From the NCBI RefSeq assembly GCF_020536995.1, contig NC_068363.1, positions 4,973,598 to 5,037,597 on the forward strand: a stretch of 64,000 nucleotides of DNA. The letters are read 5' to 3'. Of the stretch, positions 37,093 through 50,337 are shown piece by piece. The DNA is from Dreissena polymorpha (taxonomy: Eukaryota; Mollusca; Bivalvia; Myida; Dreissenidae). The translations under genes and the position numbers were made by a program. The stretch's first letter is position 1, and every line of letters starts with the position of its first letter. The notes under the pieces are model-generated. The model was given only the letters and a program-made list of their open reading frames with translations. It made no database searches and was not told the DNA's origin.

Positions 37093-39263
37093 AATTAAGA
37101 AATGTTAACAGAGCGTCCAATTTTCAGCACTTTTGATGACCAATATATTGTGAGTATTTATATGATGGATAAAAGTCTGACACAACTTCCGTATTTATTT
37201 TTTGAGAAATAAAATACTTCCCATAGCCACTCATCTTCCTGGTGTGCAGACAGTTTTAGTGAGGGTTTTTTGCCTCGCTGATACGATGTTTTAAGGTTTA
37301 ATGTCGTATTTACATAATGTAATTTATAATGTTTACGTGTAGTAAATGATTTCACTGTTTATTCTTAACTCAGTTAGAAGCAAGTTTTTGCGAAAATAAA
37401 ATGGACTGCTTTAAATGAACATAGTTCACTTCTTTTGTCATTAAAATTGAGTTTTAGCATTAAATAATGCATTATCTGTAAAAACGTTATATCCTAGCAT
37501 CCGTCGAATGAATTAAATGTTAATTACTAATCCAGCAACATACCACTTACAATGTTTTTTTGCGAAAGTCCATGTACTACGCTAATCCAAGTGCTCTATA
37601 TATCGTGTAGCGTCCTAATACGGGGTTAAGTTAACATAAATAGCCCAAATAAATAGCCTACATGTTATTAAATAAACATGTAACTATCGACATTAAAATA
37701 CGTTGTATATATCGTTGCGACCTTTGTTTGCAATAATATCAATCGGGAACCTTCGGACCATTCCGCCATAACGTCGATCGTGTGGTGTTGCTCACTGTCC
37801 GAAGAGTTCAGATTGCAATAATATGTGAAACGGAAATGAACGAAAGCGATCGATTGGCGGCGAATGGTAACGAACCTTAAGCTTTATTGACAACGGTTAT
37901 CGCTGGCTATACTTGTACACAGGTAAGCAATATAGATCACAGTTATGTCAACAGCTTAGCCAACTTGCATGTCTTGTTTAATAGAGTGTACATTTAATGT
38001 TTCGCCGGTATGTTTCAAGTTTCAAGTTTATGCATGAATGGTAACTTAAAACATAAATACAGGTGCTTTAACATTACTTTGCAATTAGACTTATAATTTT
38101 TGTTAATTTGCTTGTTATACGCGGTTTTTTCCCATTAAATCCCAATATGGTAAAGACTTCCTTACAGGTCATCAGCGTTTTGTGTATTTCACTTATCGCA
38201 GTAAGTCAAATGCATCGTCGGTCCAAATACTTTACGCATTAACGCGAATAATTTGTATAAAAAGGGGCGGCTACTCGGAGTATGTTCAGATGAAAGGGAG
38301 TTAATCTTTCCAAAACGATATATTTCGGGAAAATGATGTTCACTTGCTAAACACTTGCTCTATAACTTACGCACCTGTAACACTTTGAAGTATGTATATT
38401 AAGTTTATTCGTTAAATTCAGTTTAACGATCGATGACTTTAAAAGATAAGTCCGAGAATTTAAATAGTTTTAGTAAGTTGCTGTGGAAAAAATACAACAA
38501 CACGAATTTAATACCGTTTGTCTTTGCTCTTCAGACTTTCAGATCAAAATTAGCAAAGCAAATGTTAACTATCAGTCCCTTACGAATTGTATGTATGCAC
38601 GGCAGGTTTTATCCATAAGAATGCGTAAAAACGTTGTTTATTTCCGATAACCATAAAGACCATTGTGTTGACTCTAAACTGGGTTGGTAATTTAGGTTGA
38701 GTGTTCAATAATGTTTGATACAGTCAATCCCAATGGACAAATGAGTTTGTGATGGTGTTTACAACAGGTTATCATATAAGCTAAATATACTTAAAAATAG
38801 ATAAATTAAGTAAAGAAAAAAGTTAAATAAAGATGCCATTGCCCCTCAAAAAAAATAACTTCAACGGGATTTCGCGAATTTGAAACACATTTTTTATTTG
38901 TCAATTTGCAAACACGTGGAAAGGTCCCTTTACGATATGGCTTAAAAAGTGAAACCAACCATCAAAGTATGTTTTCATTAATATTGTGCTATCTCAATAC
39001 CCAAGGCCAGAAGATAAACCACTGATAATGTGTATCAACACCAAATAGTACATTGACATTACGGGTAGGACATTTAATAGATATACACCAAACTGTGTGT
39101 TAAAAACATTTATATATTGCAAATATATATTTATGAAAAAATTGCGAAGATTCTTTTAATTTAAAAATGTTTGAAATGGAATATCGTGCCCTTTAATAAC
39201 GTGTCCTCGTATTGATGAATACTTGTTTTCTTGCATGGTTCCTTCTCCCATCTTGGTGACATC
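37093..39263. promoter_or_regulatory. Divergent intergenic region between LBP/BPI copy B and FAXDC2
   Basis: The start codons of the minus-strand LBP/BPI gene (37092) and the plus-strand FAXDC2 gene (39264) are 2.2 kb apart and point outwards. The half nearer LBP/BPI (about 37680-38310) is shared with the flank of copy A, and TATAAAAAGG occurs near 38255. At 38830-38945 a fragment of the AAAGGGACC MITE family is present. Assignment as promoter is by position. Confidence 0.4.
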
Positions 39264-42200
39264 ATGGATTTGACGGAGCAAAGAGTCGTGAATGAAAGCC
39301 TCACAAACGCCATGAGTCTCGCTGAAGGCACGCGCGTCTTTATAGGTAGGGCTCCACTTGTGCTGTGTATGTTGAGAATTATGTATTTATTTGGCAAATG
39401 GTTAAAACTCTCAAGTAGAAACTTATACCATAAAATCGATGAATAATTTTGTTATATGTGTTCATGTTGTTGTTGTTTGTTTCTTCCTCAATTTCACTAA
39501 AAAATGCATTAAGATTATGTAAACCACACTTTTATGACACGCGCAATAGATGCTGGTGTTAAAGATTTGCAATCTAGTACTATAAAATATAGTGATTACT
39601 ATCGAGAAGCTATTTTTCTTAAGTGTGTTGTTTAAGTCACAATACACGCCTATGCTAACCTACGAGGCATTTTGGAGGTGATTTCGTGTAAAAATGCCCG
39701 TTTGCTGTTGGTTCTTGTTTATTATTTAAGTTTATTTTAAACAATTTTTATTTATTTTAGTTCGATTGCATTGAAAGTCCCATGCTTATTGGAACGCTCT
39801 CGAGAGACTGTGCCTCCATCCAGTGTCTTTGGGGGAAGATCTCAAGAACGATCCGACAGTGGGTATCGATCCTATGACCTCCCGGTCGCTAGGCGAACAC
39901 CATAACCATTACCCAACTGTGACATTGTTTACTATTAAGGTCCCAATATACTTATTCAAGTTCTTACGTAATTTATTATACAGCTTCAAATACATTACAC
40001 AAAAATCAACAATTGGCACGTCCACCCAATAACATTATCTTTTCTATAGTGGTATTTGCAGATGGAAAATATGAAAAAAGTGTGTCTTGTGAGCTAAACT
40101 AACGAATTCAGCACGTAAAACATGTTTTAAAAAAGAAAAGCCATAAAGGGAATACTCTCCCGCCCCCTGCATTAATTTGTTAGCTGAATCCCTAGTAAAC
40201 AATTGCTGCACATCTAAATTAGTAAGTTAACTATAAACTTTATGTGGAACAGGGTTCAATGCGTGAATGAAAGAATTCATTTACGTTTGAACAAAAAATC
40301 GTTTATCTGTTCGAATCCCTCAGCTTACATTTTTAATTGATTTACAAAGTTGTACTTGCTAATTTAGTCTCGTACGTATTTGCATAGAAGTCACATGTAC
40401 GACCCTGTTTATTTCAGCCCTAAACGTCGTTTTTATGACGTCATTCTGGAGCGTTGGTCTCGCGTTTCTCTTCGTTGACGTTTTTCAGAGACCACGGTGG
40501 ATGCTGAAGTTTAAAACACAGCCCGGAAGAAATCAACCGGTACAGTACCACGCTTAATTTTTATTCTTATTTAACGAATGTAATAACGCAAGGTATAAAT
40601 ATATTTACATAGTTCTTTTTTATCTAATTAAATGTATTCGCTGTTATCTGTTCATTGAGTGATTTCAGACTGATTACAATTATGTTGTCATTAGCGTTAT
40701 TGTTTAATTTGAAACGTACTTGTTTTCTCTGAAATGACCTTTGTTACAAGCGATGTTAGTTTTTAAGTGTGTTCCATTAAATGGAATAATATAGAAAATA
40801 ATGATGTGTATGTATGTAAAATACACTATTATTTTACGGAGTAAAGCTCAGTGTGTGCGTTTGTGGTTAAATATAAATAATACATTTATTTCATTAAATT
40901 CAAAATGCATAACATAAAGGTATGGTAGATCTAGACTCTTTTAGAATCTCAAGGTTAAATTAATCGCGCATATTGTTTAAGGTCGATATGAAAGATTTAA
41001 CGAGACTTCTCCGTCAACTAACGGTCAATTACATCACAGTAGGCCTTCCTTACGGCGTAATCCATTACGTGCTCCACAAGTTACGAGGGAATGATGTCAC
41101 CTTCACCTTGCCTGCTGCCTCCGAGTTCATCGTGCACTTAGCATTATGCCTGATCATGGAGGAAATCACGTTTTATTACGCGCACAGGTGGGACTTCAAA
41201 GTGTGCACGCTGGTGTAAACAAGCTATTTAATAACCCTTTACCACTTAGATACGTATTTTCAAGCATGTGTAGTCCTAAAGAAATTTATATTTGATTTAA
41301 AACATTTCTTACTTGATCTAAGTTTTTAGGGCTTCATCTCCAAACCTTGGATACTGATGAGCAGCAAACAGCATAAAACCTGAACAGACGGCGGGTTACT
41401 CGCAGGCTGTTCTGGTTTTATGCTGTTTGCACAAAGCAATTTTCACTTTGCTTGTAAGTGCAAAAGGGTTGTAGTTTTGTATTCAACTACATGGAGGCTA
41501 CCATATGGCAATAATGAACGCCTGATTTTCTTTCGCTAGATGATATAAATCGTTTGTGATTAATATTCAGATCAATTACATGTAGCTGCACATGTACTTT
41601 CAACGAGAAAACAGGTTACCTACTTGTTGTCGGATACCCAGTAAACATAAATTAAATTGCGTAAGCAATATACAGGTAGCAAAACAAGGCCTTTTGCGAA
41701 TATTAAGATACTTCTTACATAAGTAATATACGCGTATTTAGCACAGAAAGTATCGCTAATTCGAGTAAAACTTTAAATGTATCGCGTTTAATCTAGTCAA
41801 AATTTTCTTTAAAAAAAACAAAGATTAATATGATATGATTTGTTTGATTTGATTACAAAATCAAGAAACTTTTCCTGTGCTCACGCCGGGTATGCGGATA
41901 CTTCGATAACAGATGGCACTTCGATACAAGATAACAACAAAAGCCACGCGCGAGAGGCGAGTTCTTCAGCTTGCATTTATTTTCTGTTCATTTTGTTTCC
42001 AGACACGTAATATTGTTTGGTCGATTAATGGTATAGTACTTCGTATTGCGGAGTAAAAAAATCGTGAAAAAAAACAGTGGATTATAATTATAAAAAAGAT
42101 AAAATTCCATCGATAATCATTATGAATTCGATGATCAGTGCGTATTTCAACAAAATAAAAGAACTTGGAAATAAAGCAAGAACGTGCCAACTAATCGAAA

Positions 42201-45200
42201 TAAAAGATCAATATGCCCATTCATGTTACAACATTTTAAATGTTAGTTAACTAACGTATTTGAGGATATTCAAATGTTTTAAGAGGCGGACGCCAAATTT
42301 CCATGGACACTTGTTTTACCGATCATCTCAAAGACAATGGCACTTCGATTCCAGATTACTCGACACTTTTTACCAGATACAACACTCTATTTAGTGAATC
42401 AGAAATGCCGAATTCGCTGTGGAATACTGTTATAGTAAGCAGGCAATAAATCAAAATGTATGCACTGACGTAAATGAAAAACGAATTACCGAAACATGTT
42501 CTTATCCCTTTGGAATATGATAATGATTTCGTATAAATGTGATAGACACACGTGAAACTTATTCGATATGCCTTATGAGTACAGTCTTTATTCATGACCA
42601 TAAATTTTCCAGTTTTCGAGTCACCCAACATCTGGATCTTCGCATAGTACACAATCTAAACAATTTTAAATTACATTTTAAATGTAACTCATCAGACATA
42701 TCGAAGATGTTAATTTAAAATTGTTTAGCCTCATGTACTAAATTTTAAATTACATTCTTTGAAGCGAAACGGCTGATCTAAAGCATGTATAATTATGTCC
42801 TAATGAAGGTACTAAGGCCATATACTTATATACTAGACAGCGTGTCATGAAACATCACTCCGCTAAAACTACTAATAGCTAAATTTCAGCAGCGGTGCAG
42901 GTCCGAAATTCTATTAGAACTTTTTGGCTCAATGCCATGAAATAAAAAATAGCAATAGTGGTACAGGCGGTCGATTTATTCACACGATGGTGGTGTCAAA
43001 GTTGTGCATACCCGTCGTTGTTATTAATATAAACACAAAACATTTTGCATACGAGCTTGGATATACGTGACATAATTATATAAGCAGAAATTAGCATTTG
43101 AATCTTATTTAATATTTGCACTTACAATATTAATTATTTACATTAATAGTAATAAGATTTTTGAAAACGAACAACGCCATTGGTTATATTTCACATGTGT
43201 ATGTAATTACGTTATGCATAGATTCCCAATGTGTCGCGCTTGAATATTCAAATTGATTCGTACTTCAATATGTTTGTTAAGAATAGCCATAATATACATA
43301 ATGCATTTCATGTAGAAGATAAAACTCGGTTATTAGAGTGCCCAATTGGTTGAAAGTCTCTGTTATCCGAAGTGCCCTATATCGGGAATCAAAGTATCCG
43401 CAACTTCATGAATACCACCTATTAAAACATGCTCTATCTTCGTTTATATTTCATTGAATACTATCAAAATTTCAGTATTTGAAGCACAGTTATTACCCTA
43501 CATGATGGAATATCAAACAATTTCTTGAAGTATTTCTAAGTAGTTTTATTTTGTTGAAATGTTTACTGTTCATCCAGTTCATGCTGTTTTCCGACCGAAT
43601 TTTCTACCATTTTTCAGTGATTTTTTCTTTCCAATATAAAAAGGATACACCATTTATAAACTCGACCATGCGCCTTGTCTAAAAAACTAATCTTTATAAT
43701 ATTACTTTAATAAAACCTGAGGAACTTACCTCTCGCGCGTGGCTTTTGTTGTTATCTGGTATCGAAGTGCCATCTGTTATCAAAGTATCCGCATACCCAG
43801 CGTGGTGCTGCCTCCAGGTTATTTCACACCAGTGTGTTGTACCGGCGTATACACAAAGTGCATCACGAGTGGACGGCGCCTATCGGTCTGGGGGCAGTGT
43901 ACGCACACCCGCTCGAGTTCGCCTTCGGAAACATCTTGACAATCGCTTCCGGGCCGCTGGTCGCCGGCGCATGCCAGGTCAGTTAGTAAGTTTTATTTAC
44001 TGGAAGGTCAGTTTTTCTGTGCCATTTATAACTTAATCGCAACATCAGAGGGGATATACTATGAAACAATTAACACCATAAAAGTTTATAATAGTCGCAT
44101 GCATATGTTATATTTTGCAGCTTATTGTATTTATATTTTGTTGATTCCTCGAAAGAGGGCTGATAAAAATGATCTATCGGAAGTGTTGACACCTAAGTGT
44201 CTTAAATAAGGGATCCAGACATAAGCCCCCCAGGACAAAACCCCCCCAATGAAAAAATGAACATTTGGACAATTGTCCCCCAGTAGAAATGACAGGTAGG
44301 ATATAAGCCCCCCAGTGCTTATTTTGCATCTGGACATTTGCCCCCCAGTGCTTATTTTAGAAGTGGACATTTGCCCCCCAGTGCCTAATTTTCAATGACA
44401 TTACTCGATTTTAAAAAAGCAGTCCGGATATTAATAAGACGACTACGCTCCTCCCACAGGTTACGACGTTAGCCTGGTTTACCATGGCGACAGCAGTGAC
44501 GATTATCCACCATAGCGGCTACCACCTGCCGCTACTTCCGTCGCCGGAGTTTCACGACTACCATCATTTAAAGTAGGCACCAACCTTCGTCACAAGCTTG
44601 CTAAAAATGCGTTATGTGCTGTATTCATATACTTTCTTTTCTTACTATTTAGATTAAATTAAATTTTTCATCCTTTTTACAACAATTATTGCATGAACAT
44701 TTTTTATATTATATTTTGGAAAAGAAAAAAATACAAAAATCAGACGAAAAAGTACAACTGACGAGAAAGTATCGCTACTCCTTTGTACAAGATGCATACG
44801 TTTTAACGTTTACTATCACGTACATGTACTGTTGTACCGGTCTCTGAGCATTGTTGATGAACAATCCTCGTCACATATGTGTCTTGTTTTGAGAAAAAGG
44901 GGCATGATGCATGTGCGTAAAGTGTCGTCCCACATTAGCCTGTGCAGTCCGCACAGGCTAATCAGGGATGACACTTTCTGTTTAAACTAGATTTTCGGTA
45001 AAAAGGGACTTCCTTTAAACGAAAAATACCATTAAAGCCGTAAGTGTCGTCACTGATTAGCCTGTGCGAACTGCACAGGCTAATCTGGGACGACACTTTA
45101 CGCACATGCATTTTGCCCAATTTTCACAGAACAAGACCCATATTTGCAAGCTACGTAGCCTGATGATTTCTGGTGCAATTATGGTTCATGTTGTTTCCTT

Positions 45201-45334
45201 TTAGATTTACCGGAAACTATGGACTACTAGGCATATTGGACAAGTTACACGGCACTTTAAATCAGACATGGACGCGTAGCAAACACTTCAAACGACATCG
45301 CTTGATTTGGTCGTCAAAACAGATGTTGACTTGA
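39264..45334 (+). CDS. FAXDC2: FAXDC2-like fatty acid hydroxylase superfamily protein, complete
   Basis: Six exons, 39264-39345, 40418-40539, 40982-41187, 43818-43977, 44460-44572 and 45205-45334, join in phase into 270 codons plus TGA. The protein starts MDLTEQRVVNESL. It has a hydrophobic segment (FMTSFWSVGLAFLFVDVFQ), then a membrane-associated core with the histidine boxes of the di-iron fatty acid hydroxylase/sterol desaturase superfamily: H136-x3-H140 (HRLFH), H149-x2-HH (HKVHH) and H222-x2-HH (HDYHH), plus HHSGYHLP. Blocks HEWTAPIG, YAHPLEF, SPEFHDYHHLKF and GNYGLLGILDKLHGT are close to vertebrate FAXDC2; the N-terminus is shorter than the human protein. Family members are multipass ER enzymes acting on sterols or lipids; the substrate cannot be read from sequence. 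An AATAAA follows at 45401. It is divergent from LBP/BPI copy B. The intron before exon 4 carries a 1.9-kb inverted-repeat element. Confidence 0.92.
39760..39935 (-). mobile_element. tRNA-derived SINE (FAXDC2 intron 1)
   Basis: On the minus strand: a tRNA-like head AGTTGGGTAATGGTTATGG, TTCGCCTAGCGACCGGG and a box B GGATCGATACC, then a body with GTTCTTGAGATCTTCCCCC. The copy at 51736-51912 has the same order (GTTCGTTCCC, then GTTCTTTAGATTTCC). Confidence 0.7.
41363..41430. repeat. Hairpin repeat in a FAXDC2 intron
   Basis: GCAAACAGCATAAAACC pairs with GGTTTTATGCTGTTTGC around an ~18-base GC-richer centre. The core is like a short MITE hairpin from another family. Confidence 0.8.
41887..43806. 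mobile_element. 1.9-kb element with ~87-bp terminal inverted repeats
   Basis: The left arm (about 41887-41973) and the complement of the right arm (about 43721-43806) are nearly identical: GGGTATGCGGATACTT, TAACAGATGGCACTTCGATA, AGATAACAACAAAAGCCACG and CGCGAGAGG. Two weaker copies of the GGCACTTCGAT/AGTATCCGC motif lie inside, at about 42330-42360 and (inverted) 43370-43405. No transposase frame is visible. The right arm stops only about a dozen bases before the acceptor AG of the fourth FAXDC2 exon (43818). Confidence 0.85.
44205..44400. repeat. ~35-bp C-rich tandem repeat in a FAXDC2 intron
   Basis: Four to five units around CCCCCCAGTGCTTATTTT and GGACATTTGCCCCCCA. It ends about 60 bases before the fifth FAXDC2 exon. 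Confidence 0.85.
44880..45139. mobile_element. Foldback MITE, GTGTCGTCCCAGATTAGCC family
   Basis: The outer arms are GTCTTGTTTTGAGAAAAAGG and a TTCACAGAACAAGAC counterpart; the two inner hairpins are of the CCTGTGCAGTCCGCACAGG type. It lies in the last FAXDC2 intron, 66 bp before the final exon. Confidence 0.9.
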
Positions 45335-45400
45335 TAGGAATTGTCTCCCTTTTATAATAACATCATCTTAAGAGATTAAAGAGTTGTCTCTCTTATATTA

Positions 45401-45406
45401 AATAAA
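45401..45406 (+). terminator. Polyadenylation signal of FAXDC2
   Basis: AATAAA 67 bases after the TGA stop of the FAXDC2 gene, the first such hexamer downstream. Confidence 0.55.
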
Positions 45407-45599
45407 AACAGGTGTTAGATAGTTTTATTTATTATACTGCTTTGTGATAATATAGTATGATATGACAGTGATACACTTATTCTTCGTATACACAAATCTA
45501 CAGCTTTCAATAAACAGCTGTTGAATAAATGACAGTAAAAAAAGATATAATTAATCTGCAACTTAAACAGTTTTCATTTTTCTGTTTCATCTTAAAATC

Positions 45600-48245
45600 A
45601 CTTGAAGATTGATATGAGCCGATACTCGTAATTTGATTGACGCTCACATGGACAACGCTACTGATGCTTGACTTAATGTTTGCCTAAACTACGCTACTGT
45701 TACTTAGCTTAACGCTCATGTCAACTACGCTAATAGTCATTGGCTGAGCGCTGAAGTGAACAACGCTACTGGTACTTTGCACAACGCTTACGCAAAACAC
45801 GCTACTGGTAGTGTGAACATTGTGATTAGTGCTTTCGTGAACTACAAGTACGGTGCTAGTACTTAGCATGTCGCTTAGCCAAATCACGCTACTTGGAGTG
45901 TGATTAGAGCTTAATTAATCTAAGCTACTGGTACTTTGCATGACCCTTACTGGAACTACGGCACTGGTACTTTGCATGACTCTTACTGGAACTACGGCAC
46001 TGGTACTTTGCATGACCCTTACTGGAACTACGGCACTGGTACTTTGCATGACCCTTACTGGAACTACGGCACTGGTACTTTGCATGACCCTTACTGGAAC
46101 TACGGCACTGGTACTTTGCATGACTCTTACTGGAACTACGGCACTGGTACTTTGCATGACTCTTACTGGAACTACGGCACTGGTACTTTGCATGACCCTT
46201 ACTGGAACTACGGCACTGGTACTTTGCATGACTTACTGGAACTACGGCACTGGTACTTTGCATGACCTTACTGGAACTACGGCACTGGTACTTTGCATGA
46301 CCCTTACTGGAACTACGGCACTGGTTCTTTCCATGACTCTTACTGGAACTACGACACTGGTACTTTGCATGACTCTTACTGGACCTACGGCACTGGTACT
46401 TTGCATGACCCTTACTGGAACTACGGCACTGGTACTTTGCATGACCCTTACTGGAACTACGGCACTGGTACTTTGCATGACCCTTTCTGGCACTACGGCA
46501 CTGGTACTTTGCATGACTCTTACTGGAACTACGGCACTGGTACTTTGCATGACCCTTACTGGAACTACGGCACTGGTACTTTGCATGACCCTTACTGGAA
46601 CTACGGCACTGGTACTTTGCATGACCCTTACTGGAACTACGGCACTGGTACTTTGCATGACTCTTACTGGAACTACGGCACTGGTACTTTGCATGACTCT
46701 TACTGGAACTACGGCACTGGTACTTTGCATGACCCTTACTGGAACTACGGCACTGGTACTTTGCATGACTCTTACTGGAACTACGGCACTGGTACTTTGC
46801 ATGACCCTTACTGGAACTACGGCACTGGTACTTTGCATGACCCTTACTGGAACTACGGCACTGGTACTTTGCATGACCCTTACTGGAACTACGGCACTGG
46901 TACTTTGCATGACTCTTACTGGAACTACGGCACTGGTACTTTGCATGACTCTTGCTGGAACTACGGCACTGGTACTTTGCATGACCCTTACTGGAACTAC
47001 GGCACTGGTACTTTGCATGACCCTTACTGGAACTACGGCACTGGTACTTTGCATGACCCTTACTGGAACAACGGCACTGGTACTTTGCATGACTCTTACT
47101 GGAACTACGGCACTGGTACTTTGCATGACTCTTACTGGAACTACGGCACTGGTACTTTGCATGACCCTTACTGGAACTACGGCACTGGTACTTTGCATGA
47201 CTTACTGGAACTACGGCACTGGTACTTTGCATGACCTTACTGGAACTACGGCACTGGTACTTTGCATGACCCTTACTGGAACTACGGCACTGGTTCTTTC
47301 CATGACTCTTACTGGAACTACGACACTGGTACTTTGCATGACTCTTACTGGACCTACGGCACTGGTACTTTGCATGACTCTTACTGGAACTACGGCACTG
47401 GTTCTTTGCATGACCCTTACTGGAACTACGGCACTGGTACTTTGCATGACCCTTACTGGAACTACGGCACTGGTACTTTGCATGACTCTTACTGGAACTA
47501 CGGCACTGGTACTTTGCATGACCCTTACTGGAACTACGGCACTGGTACTTTGCATGACCCTTACTGGAACTACGGCACTGGTACTTTGCATGACCCTTAC
47601 TGGAACTACGGCACTGGTTCTTTCCATGACCCTTACTGGAACTACGGAACTGGTACTGTGCATGACCCTTACTGGAACTACGGCACTGGTACTTTGCATT
47701 ACCCTTACTGGAACTACGGCACTGGTACTTTGCATGACCCTTACTGGAACTACGGCACTGGTACTTTGCATGACCCTTACTGGAACTACGGCACTGGTTC
47801 TTTCCATGACCCTTACTGGAACTACGGCACTGGTACTTTGCATGACTCTTACTGGAACTACGGCACTGGTACTTTGCATGACCCTTACTGGAACTACGGC
47901 ACTGGTACTTTGCATGACCCTTACTGGAACTACGGCACTGGTACTTTGCATGACCCTTACTGGAACTACGGCACTGGTTCTTTCCATGACTCTTACTGGA
48001 ACTACGACACTGGTACTTTGCATGACTTACAGGAACCACGGCACTGGTACTTTGCATGACTCTTACTGGAACTACGGCACTGGTACTTTGCATGACTTAC
48101 TGGAACTACGGCACTGGTACTTTGCATGACTAAGTTACTGGAACTACGGCACTGGTACTTTGCATGACTTACTGGAACTACGGCACTGATACTTTGCATG
48201 ACTCTTACTGGAGCTACGGCACTGGTAGTTTGTTTTGCACTTACG
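45600..48245. repeat. 36-bp minisatellite, about 60 near-identical units, with degenerate left border
   Basis: The unit is TGACCCTTACTGGAACTACG followed by GCACTGGTACTTTGCA (36 bp). From about 45930 to 48240 it repeats head to tail with variants CCC/CTC and TACTTTGCA/TTCTTTCCA. Units shortened to 33-35 bp occur near 46230, 47200 and 48030-48170. From 45600 to 45930 strongly diverged units form an older edge. A block with the same variant order (short units, then a TTCTTTCCA unit, then a GACCTACGG unit) occurs near 46225-46400 and again near 47195-47370, so an array segment of about 970 bp was duplicated. The array lies between the 3' ends of FAXDC2 and the SLC6 gene. Confidence 0.97.
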
Positions 48246-48248
48246 TTA

Positions 48249-50337
48249 GTAACGCTACTCATATGGTACAGACATACGTGTGCGTGAACAATTAGTAATT
48301 GTTGTTTCTAAACATCAGTAGTCATGAAGAAATAATTAAGTCTTCTATGTTGATATTTGTGTACGTTTATTAACATATGGGCATTCATACATACTATAAG
48401 TGACATTTTACTACCACTGTAATTGGAACGGTTGGTGTACATTTGTAATAATACCACTATTCTGAAAATGAACACACTTATCATTCTAACACGATTATTT
48501 GTCCCACGTCATGCAAAATTGGTTCGTATGCCACATGCGGATAGCATAGCTCTAGACCAGCTTGTGCAATCGCGCAGTCTGATCTGGAGCTTCTTTGTCC
48601 GCTAATTAGACCAAGAAACATGGCATTGCTTAACCCATTTATGCCTAGTGGACTCTCCCATCCTTCTAAATTGGATCAAAATGAGGGATGTCTAGTATAT
48701 TTATGTCTATATTAAGAATATTTCTTACAGAAATTCCTTTAAGCAAATAGCCTAGACCCAGATGAGACGTCGCATCATGCGGCGTCTCATCTGGGTCTAC
48801 GCTGTTTGCCAATGTCGTTTTTCTAGACGCTTGGCATGCATCGCTTAATAGCGGTCTTCGCAGCTGACTGCATATGAAACAAGAGCCAGTTTCGCATCAC
48901 GCGGATCATTTGGTAAACAACACACAAATACTGTCTAATTACTGGTTTACAACACACAAATACTGTCTGATTACTTCTACGATCACAACGAATCAGTTAA
49001 ATGTCTTAATTAATGACGAAAACATGAGATATGTTTAGAACATTTAACAGCAATACAATACTGCGATACAATGCAAATACCATGGCAATCACGACAAATG
49101 ACATTGCTACCAATATTTTCATGAACGTGTCGCATACCTGAATGATAATTTGACAGTCTTGTAAAATGGAGTACATGTATATGATAAAACACCATAATGT
49201 ACATATATGGTTATTTAAGTGAATTTAAGAGTTTAACGTCGATAAAAAAAAACGAATTGGTACCACTTTGCAGACATCGTGCAAAGCTGTATATACGCTA
49301 GGCATAAATGGGTCAAACTATGAATGAACTAAATTCCAAGACTTTTTCCGAAACATATGTGAGTGGATATTTATATGTAAATATTATAAGCTATTGCTTG
49401 TTTGAATGGATTAAAAAGCAGTTCTGTTGCTAGTCTATACTAATGCATTTCTTTATGTTAAAGCGGGTCTCATAATCATTTCTATTAATTTCTGCATAAA
49501 TCAAACCTTAAATAGACCAAAACTATCTACATACACGTTTTTTCAACATTTAAGTACAGAACTCAAATGCAGTTAAACATGGATGCAAGTATCGTATTTC
49601 CAGACATAGTACCATATCTTGCGATATGCCGTAGAAATAACATAAGTAGTTTTTCCTGTAATCAAATCATCTAGCACTAGCAGTAAAATAAAGTTAGACA
49701 TAATATTAGATTTTCAGAATTTCGATTGAATCTTCCTCATTTCTGATATACAGAAATTCACCATTCCGGGTTATAATCGTGTTACTTACTTGCAACGCAT
49801 TTAAACGAAAGTCCGCTGTCTATTGTTCGATTAACAACGATTATCTTAATTAAATAATATTATCCGATATGTTTAACCCTGTCCTCGTTATTGCTTTTTG
49901 CAATTCTCGTGATAACCGAGACTAAATATTGACGTTTCCTCGAACAAATGATTTAAGGTCTTCTCACGGTCTTCATTAATTATCACAGGAAGTGACAGTT
50001 ATGCCAGTGTCAAACGTTATTCGCGGTATACCAGGTAGACATTTACACACATGTCTTCGTATTTCGTTAGAAAAAAATGTTTAATTTATTGGAAATCAAT
50101 AATTAAGTGCAGAATACTCGTATCGAATAGTATTTGAAGATGAACATGAACATTATATAAATAAATGCGGATGAATACATAAAATTCGAATCTAATAACA
50201 TTCACTGATATGACAAAACAAAAATCAATATAGAACTATATACACATTGCAGATTTGTATTCCATGGTAAAAGTCTATAGGCGTGCGCATCATCCCAGAT
50301 AACAGCGTTGGTCCCTTATTCGTGAATAAACCATCCG
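48249..50337. other. Intergenic region/3' flank of the SLC6 gene
   Basis: Apart from the MITE at 48630-48848 and a lone GGCATAAATGGG end near 49298, no gene is recognised. On the minus strand an AATAAA (TTTATT at about 50086 on the plus strand) lies about 250 bases after the SLC6 stop and may be its polyadenylation signal. Confidence 0.4.
48630..48848 (+). mobile_element. Hairpin MITE, CCCATTTATGCCTAG family (copy 2 of 4)
   Basis: TTAA-CCCATTTATGCCTAGTGGA at the left and a worn GGCATGCATCGC-TTAA at the right, with central hairpin GACCCAGATGAGACGTCGC and its complement. Confidence 0.85.

Noticed and set aside
45925-48129. Open frames of about 720 residues on both strands, plus shorter ones, as possible repetitive proteins
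   Set aside because: They come from a 36-bp stop-free minisatellite whose length is a multiple of three. All are confined to the array and there is no start context or splice structure.
45930-48240. CRISPR-like array
   Set aside because: The units are contiguous with no unique spacers, and the window is animal nuclear DNA.
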